NCBI RefSeq assembly: GCF_030270585.1
Contig: NZ_BSYI01000001.1
Coordinates: 213,517 to 277,516, forward strand
DNA from: Paralimibaculum aggregatum
GTDB taxonomy: Bacteria > Pseudomonadota > Alphaproteobacteria > Rhodobacterales > Rhodobacteraceae
Length of the DNA: 64,000 nt
Reading direction: 5' to 3'
Below, piece by piece: positions 45,344 through 54,268 of this stretch. The first letter of the stretch is position 1. Each line of letters opens with the position of its first letter. Under the pieces are notes generated by a model, which worked only from the letters and a program-made list of their open reading frames with translations, was not told the DNA's origin and searched no databases. Position numbers and translations under genes: made by a program.

Positions 45344-46297
45344 ATGACCCCCTTCGCGATCGCCGGCGTCCAGATGCACGTTGCGGCCCTGCACGGCAAT
45401 GTCGAGGCCATGCGCCATCGCATCGACATCCTGATGGCCCGCTTCCCCTGGACGCAGATGGTTCTGTTCAGCGAGCTCTCGCCCTTCGGCCCGCTGCCGC
45501 GCTATGCGGAGAGCTTCCCGAACGCGACCATCGACCAGTTCTGCGCCGATGCCCGGCGTCACCGGATCTGGCTGATCCCCGGCTCGATGTTCGAGCAGAC
45601 GCCCGACGGGCGGATCTACAACACCGCCGTGGTGATCAACCCGGAAGGCGAGGTCGTCGCGAAATACCGCAAGATGTTTCCGTTCCGGCCCTACGAGACC
45701 GGAATCGAGGCGGGCACCGAGTTTTGCGTCTTCGACGTGCCCGAGGTCGGGCGCTTCGGCCTCTCGATCTGCTACGATATCTGGTTCCCGGAGACCACGC
45801 GCCAGCTCACCAGCCAGGGCGTCGAGGTGCTGCTGCACCCGGTGCTGACCGGCACCACCGACCGCGATGCCGAGCTCGCCATCGCGCGCGCCACGGCGGC
45901 GCAGTTCCAGTGCTACGTGTTCGATGTCAACGGCCTCGGCGCGGGCGGCGTCGGGCGGTCCTGCGTGATCGACCCTTCGGCGGTGGTGCTGCACCAGTCC
46001 GGCGGGCAGGAGGACATGTTCCCCTTCGAGATCGATCTCGAGCAGGTGCGGCGCCAGCGCGAGACCGGCATGCGCGGGCTCGGCCAGGTGCTCAAGAGCT
46101 TCCGCGACCGCTCGGTCGATTTCTCCGTCTATGACCGCAACTCGGGCGCGGATGCCTATCTGCACGGCCTCGGCCCGCTCGAGATGCCGCGCCAGGGCAC
46201 CCAGGGCGGGCTGGCGCATCACGATCCGCGAGCCGAGCTCGCACCAATCGAACACGGCACGCTGCAGGCAGTGGCGCCGAAGATCGCCTCGGGATGA
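45344..46297 (+). CDS. Nitrilase superfamily carbon-nitrogen hydrolase
   Basis: A 317-residue amidase/nitrilase-type enzyme with the full catalytic triad: Glu44 in FSELSPFG, Lys110 in KYRKMFPF and Cys143 in SICYDIWFPE. The C-terminal 40 residues after SVYDRN are an extension of unknown role. Closest types by feel are aliphatic amidase or N-carbamoylputrescine/formamide hydrolases. It sits between the transporter block and the decarboxylase gene, so an amide of an amine or amino acid is a reasonable substrate (inference). Start 45344 is preferred over upstream in-frame ATG 45242, which would overlap the Usp gene. Confidence 0.85.
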   Translation: MTPFAIAGVQMHVAALHGNVEAMRHRIDILMARFPWTQMVLFSELSPFGPLPRYAESFPNATIDQFCADARRHRIWLIPGSMFEQTPDGRIYNTAVVINPEGEVVAKYRKMFPFRPYETGIEAGTEFCVFDVPEVGRFGLSICYDIWFPETTRQLTSQGVEVLLHPVLTGTTDRDAELAIARATAAQFQCYVFDVNGLGAGGVGRSCVIDPSAVVLHQSGGQEDMFPFEIDLEQVRRQRETGMRGLGQVLKSFRDRSVDFSVYDRNSGADAYLHGLGPLEMPRQGTQGGLAHHDPRAELAPIEHGTLQAVAPKIASG

Positions 46298-46355
46298 GCG
46301 GCCGGATCGCAGCAATCCGTCCGCTCCAACCCGTGCACCAGCAGGGGAGACAACG

Positions 46356-49124
46356 ATGCCGGACGAGAACGGGCGCAGGCTGACATCGATCAGCGACTAC
46401 TACAGCGCCATCCAGCTGCGATCCGATCGCTGGAGCGCCCTCCGCGAGGCCGCCGACCGTCTCGCGGAGATCGGGCCGGAGGGCCGCGGCGTTGTGAAGG
46501 CCGCGCAACGGGTCGATGCGCTGTTCGAGGCGCTGGCCCCGATCGAGGTCTACTGGGCCTTTCCCGGCCTCCATGCCTTCGATCACATGCGCCGCCAGCA
46601 CGAGCACAAGTCGTGGGACGAGCTGGCCTTCTCGGTGCGCCGCGTGGTGCGCGCGCTGACCTCGGGCGCCTATCGCCGGCGCCATGTGCCGCTGGCGCGC
46701 GATGAGGCCGACTCCGAGGACATCGAGGACGAATCCACCATCCCGATCGAGGCGCGGGCGCTTGCCCGGCCCTATTTCGAGGTGCTGATCGTCGACGACC
46801 TGCACGAGCAGCAGGAGCGCTGGCTGCGCGCCAGCCTCGCCCGCATGCGCCGCTCGGAGGACCCCTTCATCTACGAGCCGGTGATGGTGCCGAGCCTCGA
46901 GGACGCGCTGATCGCGATCCTGTTCAACCACAACATCCAGGCGGTGATCGTGCGCCCCGGCCTGCGGCTCAAGTCGCAGAACACGCTGCCGATCCTGACC
47001 CGCTACCTCACGCGCATCGGCAACGAGGACGTCGATTCGCTTATGCCCTCGCAATACGCCCCGGAGCTCTGCCGGCTGATCGAGAAGGTCCGCCCGGAGC
47101 TCGACGCCTATCTCATCACCGACCGCTCGGTGGAGGAGATCGCGGGCCATGATCTCGGCCGATGCCGCCGGGTGTTCTACAATCAGGAAGACTTCCTCGA
47201 GCTGCACCTGAACATCCTGCGCGGCGTCAATGCGCGCTACAAGTCGCCCTTCTTCACCGCGCTCAAGGAGTATTCCAAGCAGCCCACCGGCGTCTTCCAC
47301 GCGATGCCGATCAGCCGCGGCAAATCGATCACCCGGAGCCACTGGATCCAGGACATGGGCGCCTTCTACGGGCCCAACATCTTCCTTGCCGAGACCTCCG
47401 CCACCAGCGGGGGGCTCGACAGCCTGCTCGAGCCGCACGGCCCGATCAAGGAAGCCCAGGAGCTGGCGGCCCGCGCCTTCGGCGCCAAGCACACCTTCTT
47501 CGCCACCAACGGCACCTCGACCTGCAACAAGATCGTGGTGCAGGCGCTGGTCCGCCCCGGCGACATCGTGCTGGTGGACCGCGACTGCCACAAGTCGCAC
47601 CACTATGGCATGGTGCTGGCCGGTGCCGAGGTGGTCTATCTCGACAGCTATCCGCTGCACGAATACTCGATGTACGGCGCCGTGCCGATCCGCGAGATCA
47701 AGCACCAGCTGCTCGCGCTCAAGGAGACCGGCAAGCTCGACCGTGTGCGGATGCTGCTGCTGACCAACTGCACCTTCGACGGCATCGTCTACAATGTCGA
47801 ACGGGTGATGGAGGAATGCCTCGCGATCAAGCCGGATCTCGTGTTCCTGTGGGACGAAGCCTGGTTCGCCTTCGCACGCTTCGGCCCCACCTATCGCCAG
47901 CGCACCGCGATGAACACCGCCAACTTCATGCGCGAGCGGCTGCGCGGCGAGGATCACCGCAAGGCCTACGAGGCGCAGCAGGCGGAACTCGGCGAGGCCC
48001 CGGATACCGAGACGCTGCTGGATACCCGGCTGCTGCCGCCGCCGAATGCCCGGGTGCGGGTCTATTCCACCCAGTCGACCCACAAGACGCTGACCGCGCT
48101 GCGGCAGGGCTCGATGATCCATGTCAACGATCAGGACTTCAAGGGCGAGGTCGAGCAGAGCTTCCACGAAGCCTACATGACCCACACCTCGACCTCGCCG
48201 AACTACCAGATCATCGCCTCGCTCGATGTCGGCCGGCGGCAGGTCGAGCTCGAGGGGTTCGAGTTCATCCAGCGCCAGGTCGAGGCGGCGATGTCGCTGC
48301 GCCGGGCGATCCACACCCATCCCCTGCTGCAGAAATACTTCAAGGTGCTGACCGCGGGCGACATGATCCCCGAGCAGTATCGCGAGAGCGGCGTCAGCTC
48401 CTATTACGATCCCGAGCAGGGCTGGGCGGATTTCTGGGAGTGCTGGTCACAGGACGAATTCGTGCTCGACGCGACGCGGGTGACCCTCGCGGTCGGCGGC
48501 ACCGGCTGGGACGGCGACACCTTCAAGACCAAGATCCTGATGGATCGCTTCGGTATCCAGATCAACAAGACCTCGCGCAACACCGTCCTGTTCATGACCA
48601 ATATCGGGACGACGCGCTCCTCGGTCGCCTATCTGATCGAGGTGCTGGTCGAGATCGCCAAGGAGCTCGACGACCTGCTCGACGATGCCTCGAAGATGGA
48701 GCGCCGCGCCTTCGAGCGCCGGGTCCGCTCGCTGGTGGAGGACCTGCCGCCGCTGCCGGATTTCTCCCGCTTCCACGATGCCTTCCGCTGCGCCGACCAC
48801 GCGACGCCGGAGGGCGACATACGCTCGGCCTTCTTCCTCGCCTACGACGAGGACAATTGCGACTATCTCGATCTGCATGGCGAGTTGAAGGAAGCGATGT
48901 CCTCGGGGCGCGAGCTGGTCTCGGCGAGCTTCATCATCCCCTACCCGCCCGGCTTCCCGATCCTCGTGCCGGGGCAGGTGATCTCCGAGGAGATCCTCGC
49001 GTTCATGCGGGCGCTCGACGTCAACGAGATCCACGGCTACCGGCCCGATCTGGGTTTGCGGGTGTTCACCGACGAGGCGCTCGCCCGTCACGCCAGCCGC
49101 ACGCTTGCCAAGGCCGCTGAATAA
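46356..49124 (+). CDS. Orn/Lys/Arg decarboxylase family protein, N-terminally extended
   Basis: A 922-residue PLP enzyme of the AdiA/CadA/SpeF fold. An about 130-residue N-terminal extension is followed by the receiver-like wing domain (FEVLIVDDLHEQQERWL, about 140-270) and the PLP core (TSGGLDSLLEPHGPIKEAQ, DRDCHKSHHYGMVLAG, WDEAWFAF). The Schiff-base lysine is K577 in STQSTHKTL. A C-terminal domain ends with PYPPGFPILVPGQVI, typical of the family. Length exceeds the usual 710-760. Which basic amino acid is used cannot be decided. SD GGGGAGA precedes the ATG. It is followed after 15 bases by the ATP-grasp gene. Confidence 0.88.
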   Translation: MPDENGRRLTSISDYYSAIQLRSDRWSALREAADRLAEIGPEGRGVVKAAQRVDALFEALAPIEVYWAFPGLHAFDHMRRQHEHKSWDELAFSVRRVVRALTSGAYRRRHVPLARDEADSEDIEDESTIPIEARALARPYFEVLIVDDLHEQQERWLRASLARMRRSEDPFIYEPVMVPSLEDALIAILFNHNIQAVIVRPGLRLKSQNTLPILTRYLTRIGNEDVDSLMPSQYAPELCRLIEKVRPELDAYLITDRSVEEIAGHDLGRCRRVFYNQEDFLELHLNILRGVNARYKSPFFTALKEYSKQPTGVFHAMPISRGKSITRSHWIQDMGAFYGPNIFLAETSATSGGLDSLLEPHGPIKEAQELAARAFGAKHTFFATNGTSTCNKIVVQALVRPGDIVLVDRDCHKSHHYGMVLAGAEVVYLDSYPLHEYSMYGAVPIREIKHQLLALKETGKLDRVRMLLLTNCTFDGIVYNVERVMEECLAIKPDLVFLWDEAWFAFARFGPTYRQRTAMNTANFMRERLRGEDHRKAYEAQQAELGEAPDTETLLDTRLLPPPNARVRVYSTQSTHKTLTALRQGSMIHVNDQDFKGEVEQSFHEAYMTHTSTSPNYQIIASLDVGRRQVELEGFEFIQRQVEAAMSLRRAIHTHPLLQKYFKVLTAGDMIPEQYRESGVSSYYDPEQGWADFWECWSQDEFVLDATRVTLAVGGTGWDGDTFKTKILMDRFGIQINKTSRNTVLFMTNIGTTRSSVAYLIEVLVEIAKELDDLLDDASKMERRAFERRVRSLVEDLPPLPDFSRFHDAFRCADHATPEGDIRSAFFLAYDEDNCDYLDLHGELKEAMSSGRELVSASFIIPYPPGFPILVPGQVISEEILAFMRALDVNEIHGYRPDLGLRVFTDEALARHASRTLAKAAE

Positions 49125-49139
49125 ACCTGGGAGGGCATC

Positions 49140-50591
49140 ATGCCGAAAAAGAAGCTGAAGAACATCTCCGAGATCCGCCGGTACTTTCACCGTAACGAGC
49201 ACCCGATCTACTTCATCTCCGCGACCAACTTCAACCTGCTCGGCATCGACGAATGGGTGAAGAACTTCAAGTACATCAATTATCTCGACTGCTATGACGG
49301 CCGGCATCCCAACGTGTTCTGCCCTTCCGAGCAGCCGCATCACGAGTTCCAGTCGATCGAGGACATCAACAACTACCTCCTTCAGCACAAGGAGGTGCTC
49401 GATTACATGAAGAACCGGGGCGGCAAGCCGAAGCTGGTCTTCCTGATGTTCGACAAGGAGACCGAGAAGATCGCCAAGGAAATCGGCGCGGAGATCTGGT
49501 TCCCGAAGGCGAAGCTGCGCGAGAACTGCGACAACAAGATCGAGACCGTCCGCATCGGCAACAAGGCCGGCGTGCCGTCGGTGCCCAACACGCTCTCCGA
49601 GGTCGAGGGCTACGAGCATCTCGAGGAGATCTGCAAGAAGAGCGATCTCGGCTCGGACCTGGTGCTGCAATCGGCCTTCGGCGACAGCGGCCACACCACC
49701 TTCTTCATCAAGTCGGAGTCGGATTTCCGCAAGCATGAGCACGAGATCGTCGGACAGGGCGAGATCAAGATCATGAAGCGGATCGACTGCCGCGGCTCCG
49801 CCATCGAGGCCTGCGCCACCAAGCAGGGGACCATCGTCGGCCCGCTGATGACCGAGCTGGTCGGCTTCAAGGAGCTCACCCCCTATCGCGGCGGCTGGTG
49901 CGGCAACGAGATCTTCTCCACCGCCTTCCCGCCCAAGGTGCGCCAGAAGGCCCGCGAGCTGACCTTCAAGTTCGGCGAACAGCTCAAGAAGGAGGGATAT
50001 CGGGGCTATTTCGAGCTCGATTTCCTGATCGACAAGAAGACCAACGACATCTGGCTCGGCGAGCTCAATCCCCGGATCACCGGCGCCAGCTCGATGACCA
50101 ACCATGCCGCCTTCGCCCATGCCGATGCGCCGCTCTTCCTGTTCCACCTGCTCGAGTTCTCCGGCAAGGAGTTCGATCTCGACGTCGAGGCGCTGAACGC
50201 GCGCTGGTCCGATCCGGACATGATCGACAGCTGGTCGCAGATGGTGATCAAGCATACGGAGGATTCGGTCGACATCCTGACCCAGGCCCCGGAGAGCGGC
50301 ATCTACCGGATGCTCGACGACGGCAGCGTGGTGTTCGACCGGTTCGACTATCACCGCCGCGCGGTGGAATCGGAGAAGGAGGCCTTCTTCCTGCGCATCC
50401 TGAAGCCGGGAGACTATCGCTACGAGGGCGCGGATCTCGGCATCCTCGTCACCCGGGGGCGGTCGATGACCCAGAGCTTCAAGCTGACCGAGCGCTCGAA
50501 GAAATGGATCAACGGCATCAAGCGCGCCTTCCAGGCCCGCCCGCTGCCGACCGCAGCGGAGCTCGAGAGCCCGGCCTTCAAGATCCTCTGA
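49140..50591 (+). CDS. ATP-grasp ligase
   Basis: A 483-residue ATP-grasp protein joining a carboxylate to a nucleophile, probably an amine. After an N-terminal Rossmann-like domain (1-110) come the ATP-binding strands (DLVLQSAFGDSGHTTFFI; EIKIMKRID). The metal-binding triad is Glu308, Asn310 and Arg312 in LGELNPRITGASS. The carboxylase/ligase end has a 150-residue C-terminal domain. The N-terminal half is Lys/Asn-rich relative to neighbours. SD GGGAGG is six bases from the ATG. It sits between a decarboxylase gene and a C45 enzyme gene, so ligation of a carboxylate to an amine made upstream is plausible. Confidence 0.85.
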   Translation: MPKKKLKNISEIRRYFHRNEHPIYFISATNFNLLGIDEWVKNFKYINYLDCYDGRHPNVFCPSEQPHHEFQSIEDINNYLLQHKEVLDYMKNRGGKPKLVFLMFDKETEKIAKEIGAEIWFPKAKLRENCDNKIETVRIGNKAGVPSVPNTLSEVEGYEHLEEICKKSDLGSDLVLQSAFGDSGHTTFFIKSESDFRKHEHEIVGQGEIKIMKRIDCRGSAIEACATKQGTIVGPLMTELVGFKELTPYRGGWCGNEIFSTAFPPKVRQKARELTFKFGEQLKKEGYRGYFELDFLIDKKTNDIWLGELNPRITGASSMTNHAAFAHADAPLFLFHLLEFSGKEFDLDVEALNARWSDPDMIDSWSQMVIKHTEDSVDILTQAPESGIYRMLDDGSVVFDRFDYHRRAVESEKEAFFLRILKPGDYRYEGADLGILVTRGRSMTQSFKLTERSKKWINGIKRAFQARPLPTAAELESPAFKIL

Positions 50592-50636
50592 CGCGGGGCT
50601 GCGCTTGCCCGGCGCGGCGGCGGCGGCTAGGAGACG

Positions 50637-51617
50637 ATGATGCAGCTAGCCTTCCGCGCCATTTCCGAGACCACCCCCGGCCCGATCTGGGCCGGGCTCT
50701 TCCATGAGCACTGGCCCGCCTATCACGACTGGTGGGCGCGCAACGGGCTCGAGGCCCGCCCGCCCTATTTCGAGAGCCGGCGGGCGCTGCGCGCGCACAT
50801 GCCGGAGCTCGGCGATCTCTATGACCGGCTCTGCGAGCTGGCCGGCGGCGGCGACAGCGCGGCGCGGTTCCTCTCCTTCTTCTGCCCGCCGCCCTATCTC
50901 GCCGGCTGCTCCCAGGCGATCTGGCCCGGCGAGGAGCCGATGCTGGTCCGCAACTACGACTACTCGCCGACCGCCTTCGATGCGGTGGTGCTGCGCACCG
51001 AGTGGCTGGGGCGCGCGGTGATGGGCACCTCCGACGGGCTCTGGGGCATGGTCGACGGCGTGAACGATGCCGGGCTCGCGGTCTCGCTGACCTTCGGCGG
51101 GCGGCGGGTGGTGGGCGACGGCTTCGGCGTCCCGCTGATCCTGCGCTATGTGCTGCAGGTCTGCGAAACCGCCGAGGAGGCGGTGGCCGCGCTCCGCCGC
51201 ATCCCCTGCCACATGAGCTACAACGTCACCGTGCTCGACGCGCAGCGGCGGTTCTCGACGGTCTATCTCTCGCCCGACCGGGAGCCGGTGGTGACCCATG
51301 CGGCGGTTGCCACCAACCACCAGGCGCGGGTGGAATGGTCGAGCCATGCCCGCTTCACCGCCACCGTGGAGCGCGAGCGCTATCTGCTGGCCCGGCTCAC
51401 CCTGCACCCGGAGAGCCAGGAGAAGTTCATCGGCGCCTTCCTCAAACCGCCGCTCTACTCCACCGCCTTCAACCAGGGCTTCGGCACGCTCTACACCGCC
51501 GTCTACCGCCCCCGGGCGCGGACCATGGAGCTGCGCTGGCCGCGGGTGCGCTGGCCACTCACGCTGTCGGGCTTCTCCGAAGGCGCGCGCCACATCGCCA
51601 TGCCCAGCGCGGCCTGA
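50637..51617 (+). CDS. C45 family autoproteolytic acyltransferase/hydrolase
   Basis: A 326-residue Ntn-hydrolase related to isopenicillin-N acyltransferase and carcinine hydrolase. The processing/catalytic Cys is Cys91 in LAGCSQAIW, after a propeptide-like first 90 residues. The family's RNYDYSP motif follows, with SDGLWGMVDGVNDAGLAVSLTFGG and CHMSYNVTVLDA. Members self-cleave before the Cys and hydrolyse or transfer amide-bound acyl groups. Next to an ATP-grasp ligase it could undo or trim the amide. Start 50637 or 50640 (tandem ATG) behind GGAGA. Confidence 0.82.
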   Translation: MMQLAFRAISETTPGPIWAGLFHEHWPAYHDWWARNGLEARPPYFESRRALRAHMPELGDLYDRLCELAGGGDSAARFLSFFCPPPYLAGCSQAIWPGEEPMLVRNYDYSPTAFDAVVLRTEWLGRAVMGTSDGLWGMVDGVNDAGLAVSLTFGGRRVVGDGFGVPLILRYVLQVCETAEEAVAALRRIPCHMSYNVTVLDAQRRFSTVYLSPDREPVVTHAAVATNHQARVEWSSHARFTATVERERYLLARLTLHPESQEKFIGAFLKPPLYSTAFNQGFGTLYTAVYRPRARTMELRWPRVRWPLTLSGFSEGARHIAMPSAA

Positions 51618-51642
51618 GCGGTCGAACCGGCCCGGCGCACAG

Positions 51643-52581
51643 ATGGCAGCGGACCGCGCCCCCATCCCGCCGCTCCGCGCGCTCGAGGCGCTCGGCGCGA
51701 TGGCGAGGCACGGGCGGATGGCCGATGCCGCGGCCGAGCTCGGCGTCACCGAATCCGCCGTCAGCCACCAGATCCGCCAGCTCGAGGAGCGGCTCCACAC
51801 CGCGCTCTTCGATCGCAGCTCGGGCCGGCTCGTGCTCACCGAGACCGGCCGGCGCTATCTCGCGCGCATCGAGCCGGCGCTGCGCGAGATCGAGGCCGCC
51901 ACCGCCGAGGTGCTCCCGGCCCGCGGGCGCACCGGGGTGCGCCTCACCCTGCCGACCTCCTTCGCCGCGACCTGGCTGATCCCGCGGCTCGGCGCCTTCG
52001 AGGCGGCGAACCCCGGGATAGACGTGCAGCTCGTGCTGACCGCCCGGCTCGTCGACCTGGTGCGCGACCAGGTGGACCTCGCGATCCGGCACGGACGCGG
52101 CAGCTGGCCAGGCGTCGAGGCGGCGCATCTCTTCGAGGACCTGGCCACGCCGGTCACCGCGCCCGGCCTGCTCCCCGCGGCCGAGGGGCCGCTCTCCGCC
52201 CTGCCTGGCGGCGTGCGCTATCTCGTCAACCGCCTGACCCCCGGCGAATGGGAGGAATGGGCGCGCGCCCGCGGGCTCGCACCGCCGCCGGCCGAGACCA
52301 TGCTGCCGCTCGACGCCATCGAGCAGGTGCTCCAGCTCGCCGAGGCCGGGCACGGGATCGGCCTCGGCCGCTCACCCTATATCGAGCCGCGGCTCGAGCG
52401 CGGCACGCTGATCGCCCCCTTCGGCGGGGCGGACCCCACCGGCACCGGCTATTTCCTCTGCCGCGCCGCGGGCGTCAGCCCCTCGGCCGCGGCCCGCCGG
52501 CTCGCGCGCTGGCTGGAAGCGGAGGCGGCAGAGTTCGGTTCGGCGCAGGCGCGGGCGGCATGGAAGGGCGCCGGACTTTAA
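51643..52581 (+). CDS. LysR family transcriptional regulator
   Basis: A 312-residue LysR protein of the GcvA-like subgroup. The N-terminal helix-turn-helix is RMADAAAELGVTESAVSHQIRQLEERL and the effector domain starts at GVRLTLPTSFAATWLIPRL. It is 25 bases downstream of the C45 gene on the same strand, so probably co-transcribed. It may control the metabolic cluster or the CmcJ-type oxidoreductase behind it. No SD sequence stands out before ATG 51643. Confidence 0.9.
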   Translation: MAADRAPIPPLRALEALGAMARHGRMADAAAELGVTESAVSHQIRQLEERLHTALFDRSSGRLVLTETGRRYLARIEPALREIEAATAEVLPARGRTGVRLTLPTSFAATWLIPRLGAFEAANPGIDVQLVLTARLVDLVRDQVDLAIRHGRGSWPGVEAAHLFEDLATPVTAPGLLPAAEGPLSALPGGVRYLVNRLTPGEWEEWARARGLAPPPAETMLPLDAIEQVLQLAEAGHGIGLGRSPYIEPRLERGTLIAPFGGADPTGTGYFLCRAAGVSPSAAARRLARWLEAEAAEFGSAQARAAWKGAGL

Positions 52582-52660
52582 AATTCCTCAAGCCGTGCTG
52601 AGCCGAACTCGTTTGGCCCGGCAGCCATCATCCTCCACATTCACCGCATGGAAGGGCGCC
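52558..52660 (+). repeat. 15-bp direct repeat across LysR end and downstream gap
   Basis: GCATGGAAGGGCGCC occurs at 52558-52572 (last codons of the LysR gene) and again at 52646-52660 in the gap before the next gene, 88 bases apart. It looks like a small local duplication. Confidence 0.6.
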
Positions 52661-52694
52661 AACACGGCGCGCGAGATGCCAGTGGAGAGCCGAG

Positions 52695-53576
52695 ATGAAC
52701 CAGATTTCCTCAAGCTTCGTCAGCGCCGGCAGCGCCGCCGCCAGCCCCCGCCAGCGGCCTGCGGAGGTTGTCGCACCGCTCACCTTCATCACGCCGCAGG
52801 CGCAGAAACCCGTTTTCTACAGCCAGGCCTTTACGGGCGGCAAGGCGCAGTACCGCTTCGCGGTGGAGGAGCACCCCGTGCCGATCGCCGACATGCGCCG
52901 GCTCGTCGAGGCGCCGAGCCTCGACCGCGAGGGCTTCGCGCTCCGGGAAGCGCCGAGCTGGGTGCGCAACCTCCATGACGACGACGCGGTGGAGGGCGCC
53001 TATTTCCGCGAGATCGCCGCGCTCCTGACCCGCGAGTTCGGAGCCAGCCGCGTCGCGATCTTCGACGCCACCCGCCGCTCGGACAGCGGCCAGGGCGCAC
53101 GCAACCGCGACGGCAACCGTGGTCCGGCTTCGCGGATCCATGTCGACTACACCGCGAGGAGCGGCCCGCAACGGGCACGCGACGTGCTCGGCTCGCAGGA
53201 GGTCGCCCGGCTCGAGGCCGAGGGCGCACGGCTGGTGCAGGTGAATGTCTGGCGGCCGATCCGCGGACCGGTGCGCCGTGCGCCGCTGGCGCTGGCCGAT
53301 GCCCGCAGCGTGAAGCCCGAGCATCTGGTGGCCACCGACCAGATCTTCCCCGACCGCGTCGGCGAGATCTACCACCTCGCCTATGACCCGGCGCAGCGCT
53401 GGTACTATGCCCCGGAGATGACGGTGGACGAGGTTCTGCTGATCAAGGGCTGGGACAGCCTCGAGGACGGGCGGGCGCAATACACCCCGCATTCCGCCTT
53501 CCAGTTGCCGGAGCAGGACCCGGGCGCCCCGCCGCGCGAGAGCATCGAGGTCCGCACCATCGTGGTGATCGAGTAA
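52695..53576 (+). CDS. CmcJ/NvfI family oxidoreductase
   Basis: A 293-residue protein of the CmcJ/NvfI (AsaB-like) family, iron-dependent oxidoreductases known from antibiotic and fungal metabolite pathways. Typical segments are VRNLHDDDAVEGAYFREI, SRIHVDYTARSGPQRA (His-x-Asp likely binds metal), VNVWRPIRGPVRRAPLALAD and EIYHLAYDPAQRWYYAPEMTVDEVLLIKGWDS. Cytoplasmic, no signal. Its substrate is unknown. Location behind a LysR regulator and the decarboxylase/ligase cluster may imply a tailoring step, or it may be independent. Confidence 0.85.
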   Translation: MNQISSSFVSAGSAAASPRQRPAEVVAPLTFITPQAQKPVFYSQAFTGGKAQYRFAVEEHPVPIADMRRLVEAPSLDREGFALREAPSWVRNLHDDDAVEGAYFREIAALLTREFGASRVAIFDATRRSDSGQGARNRDGNRGPASRIHVDYTARSGPQRARDVLGSQEVARLEAEGARLVQVNVWRPIRGPVRRAPLALADARSVKPEHLVATDQIFPDRVGEIYHLAYDPAQRWYYAPEMTVDEVLLIKGWDSLEDGRAQYTPHSAFQLPEQDPGAPPRESIEVRTIVVIE

Positions 53577-53592
53577 CCGGGTTGCCCGGGAC

Positions 53593-53620
53593 CGGCGGCG
53601 CGGGTCTTCGCGCGCCGCCG
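53593..53620. terminator. Hairpin between convergent genes
   Basis: A perfect ten-base stem CGGCGGCGCG/CGCGCCGCCG with an eight-base loop between the oxidoreductase stop and the VPLPA protein stop. No strong T tract. Probably a bidirectional terminator. Confidence 0.5.
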
Positions 53621-53636
53621 CATTCTGCGTGGCGTC

Positions 53637-54230
53637 TCAGGCGGCGCGGCGGCGCGAGACCAGTGCAGTGCCCGCCAGCGCGGTCAGCAGCAGCGCCGCC
53701 GGCAGCGGCAGCGGGATCTCGGCCGAGTTGATCTCGATATCGGCGATGGCAAAGGAGAAGCCGGTGTCGCCGAAGGGATCGTCGCCGAACTCGCCGATCA
53801 GCGTGACCGCGGCAAACCAGCCGAACTCCGCCATGGCCGGGCCGCCGAGATCGCCGAAGAGCAGACCGAGCATGTCGTCGCCCGAAGGATCGAGCATGGT
53901 CTCGACCTCCACCAGCGTGCCGGTGAGCACATTGCCGCCCGCACCATCGACCGACAGATCGCCCGAGAGCGGCGCCCCGGTCTCGATGATGCCGCTGATG
54001 AAGATGCTGAGATCGGCGGTGTCGCCGGTATAGCCGGTGCCGGTCGCGGCATCGTTGCCGATCACCGAGAAGCCGCCGAAACCGATGTCGTTGTCGGCGA
54101 GGACACCGGTCTCGGTGATCGAGATCGAGGTGTCGATGTCGTAGCCCTCGAAGAGCGCGGCATCGGCGGGGGCGGCGGCGAGGCCGAGGGCGAGGGCGAC
54201 GAGCGCGCAGCCGAAGGTCCGGGTGGTCAT
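53637..54230 (-). CDS. VPLPA-CTERM exosorted surface protein
   Basis: A 197-residue secreted protein: signal peptide TFGCALVALALGLAAAPADA, an acidic Gly/Asp-rich middle, and the C-terminal sorting signal IPLPLPAALLLTALAGTALVSRRRAA split as a Pro-Leu-Pro motif, a helix and a basic tail. Such tails are processed by an exosortase. The middle is not a known enzyme. It follows the ExeM-like nuclease gene by 38 bases on the same strand. Confidence 0.85.
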   Translation of the reverse strand: MTTRTFGCALVALALGLAAAPADAALFEGYDIDTSISITETGVLADNDIGFGGFSVIGNDAATGTGYTGDTADLSIFISGIIETGAPLSGDLSVDGAGGNVLTGTLVEVETMLDPSGDDMLGLLFGDLGGPAMAEFGWFAAVTLIGEFGDDPFGDTGFSFAIADIEINSAEIPLPLPAALLLTALAGTALVSRRRAA

Positions 54231-54268
54231 CTGTACATACTCCTGGTGAGATCCGTTGAGCGCGCGCA

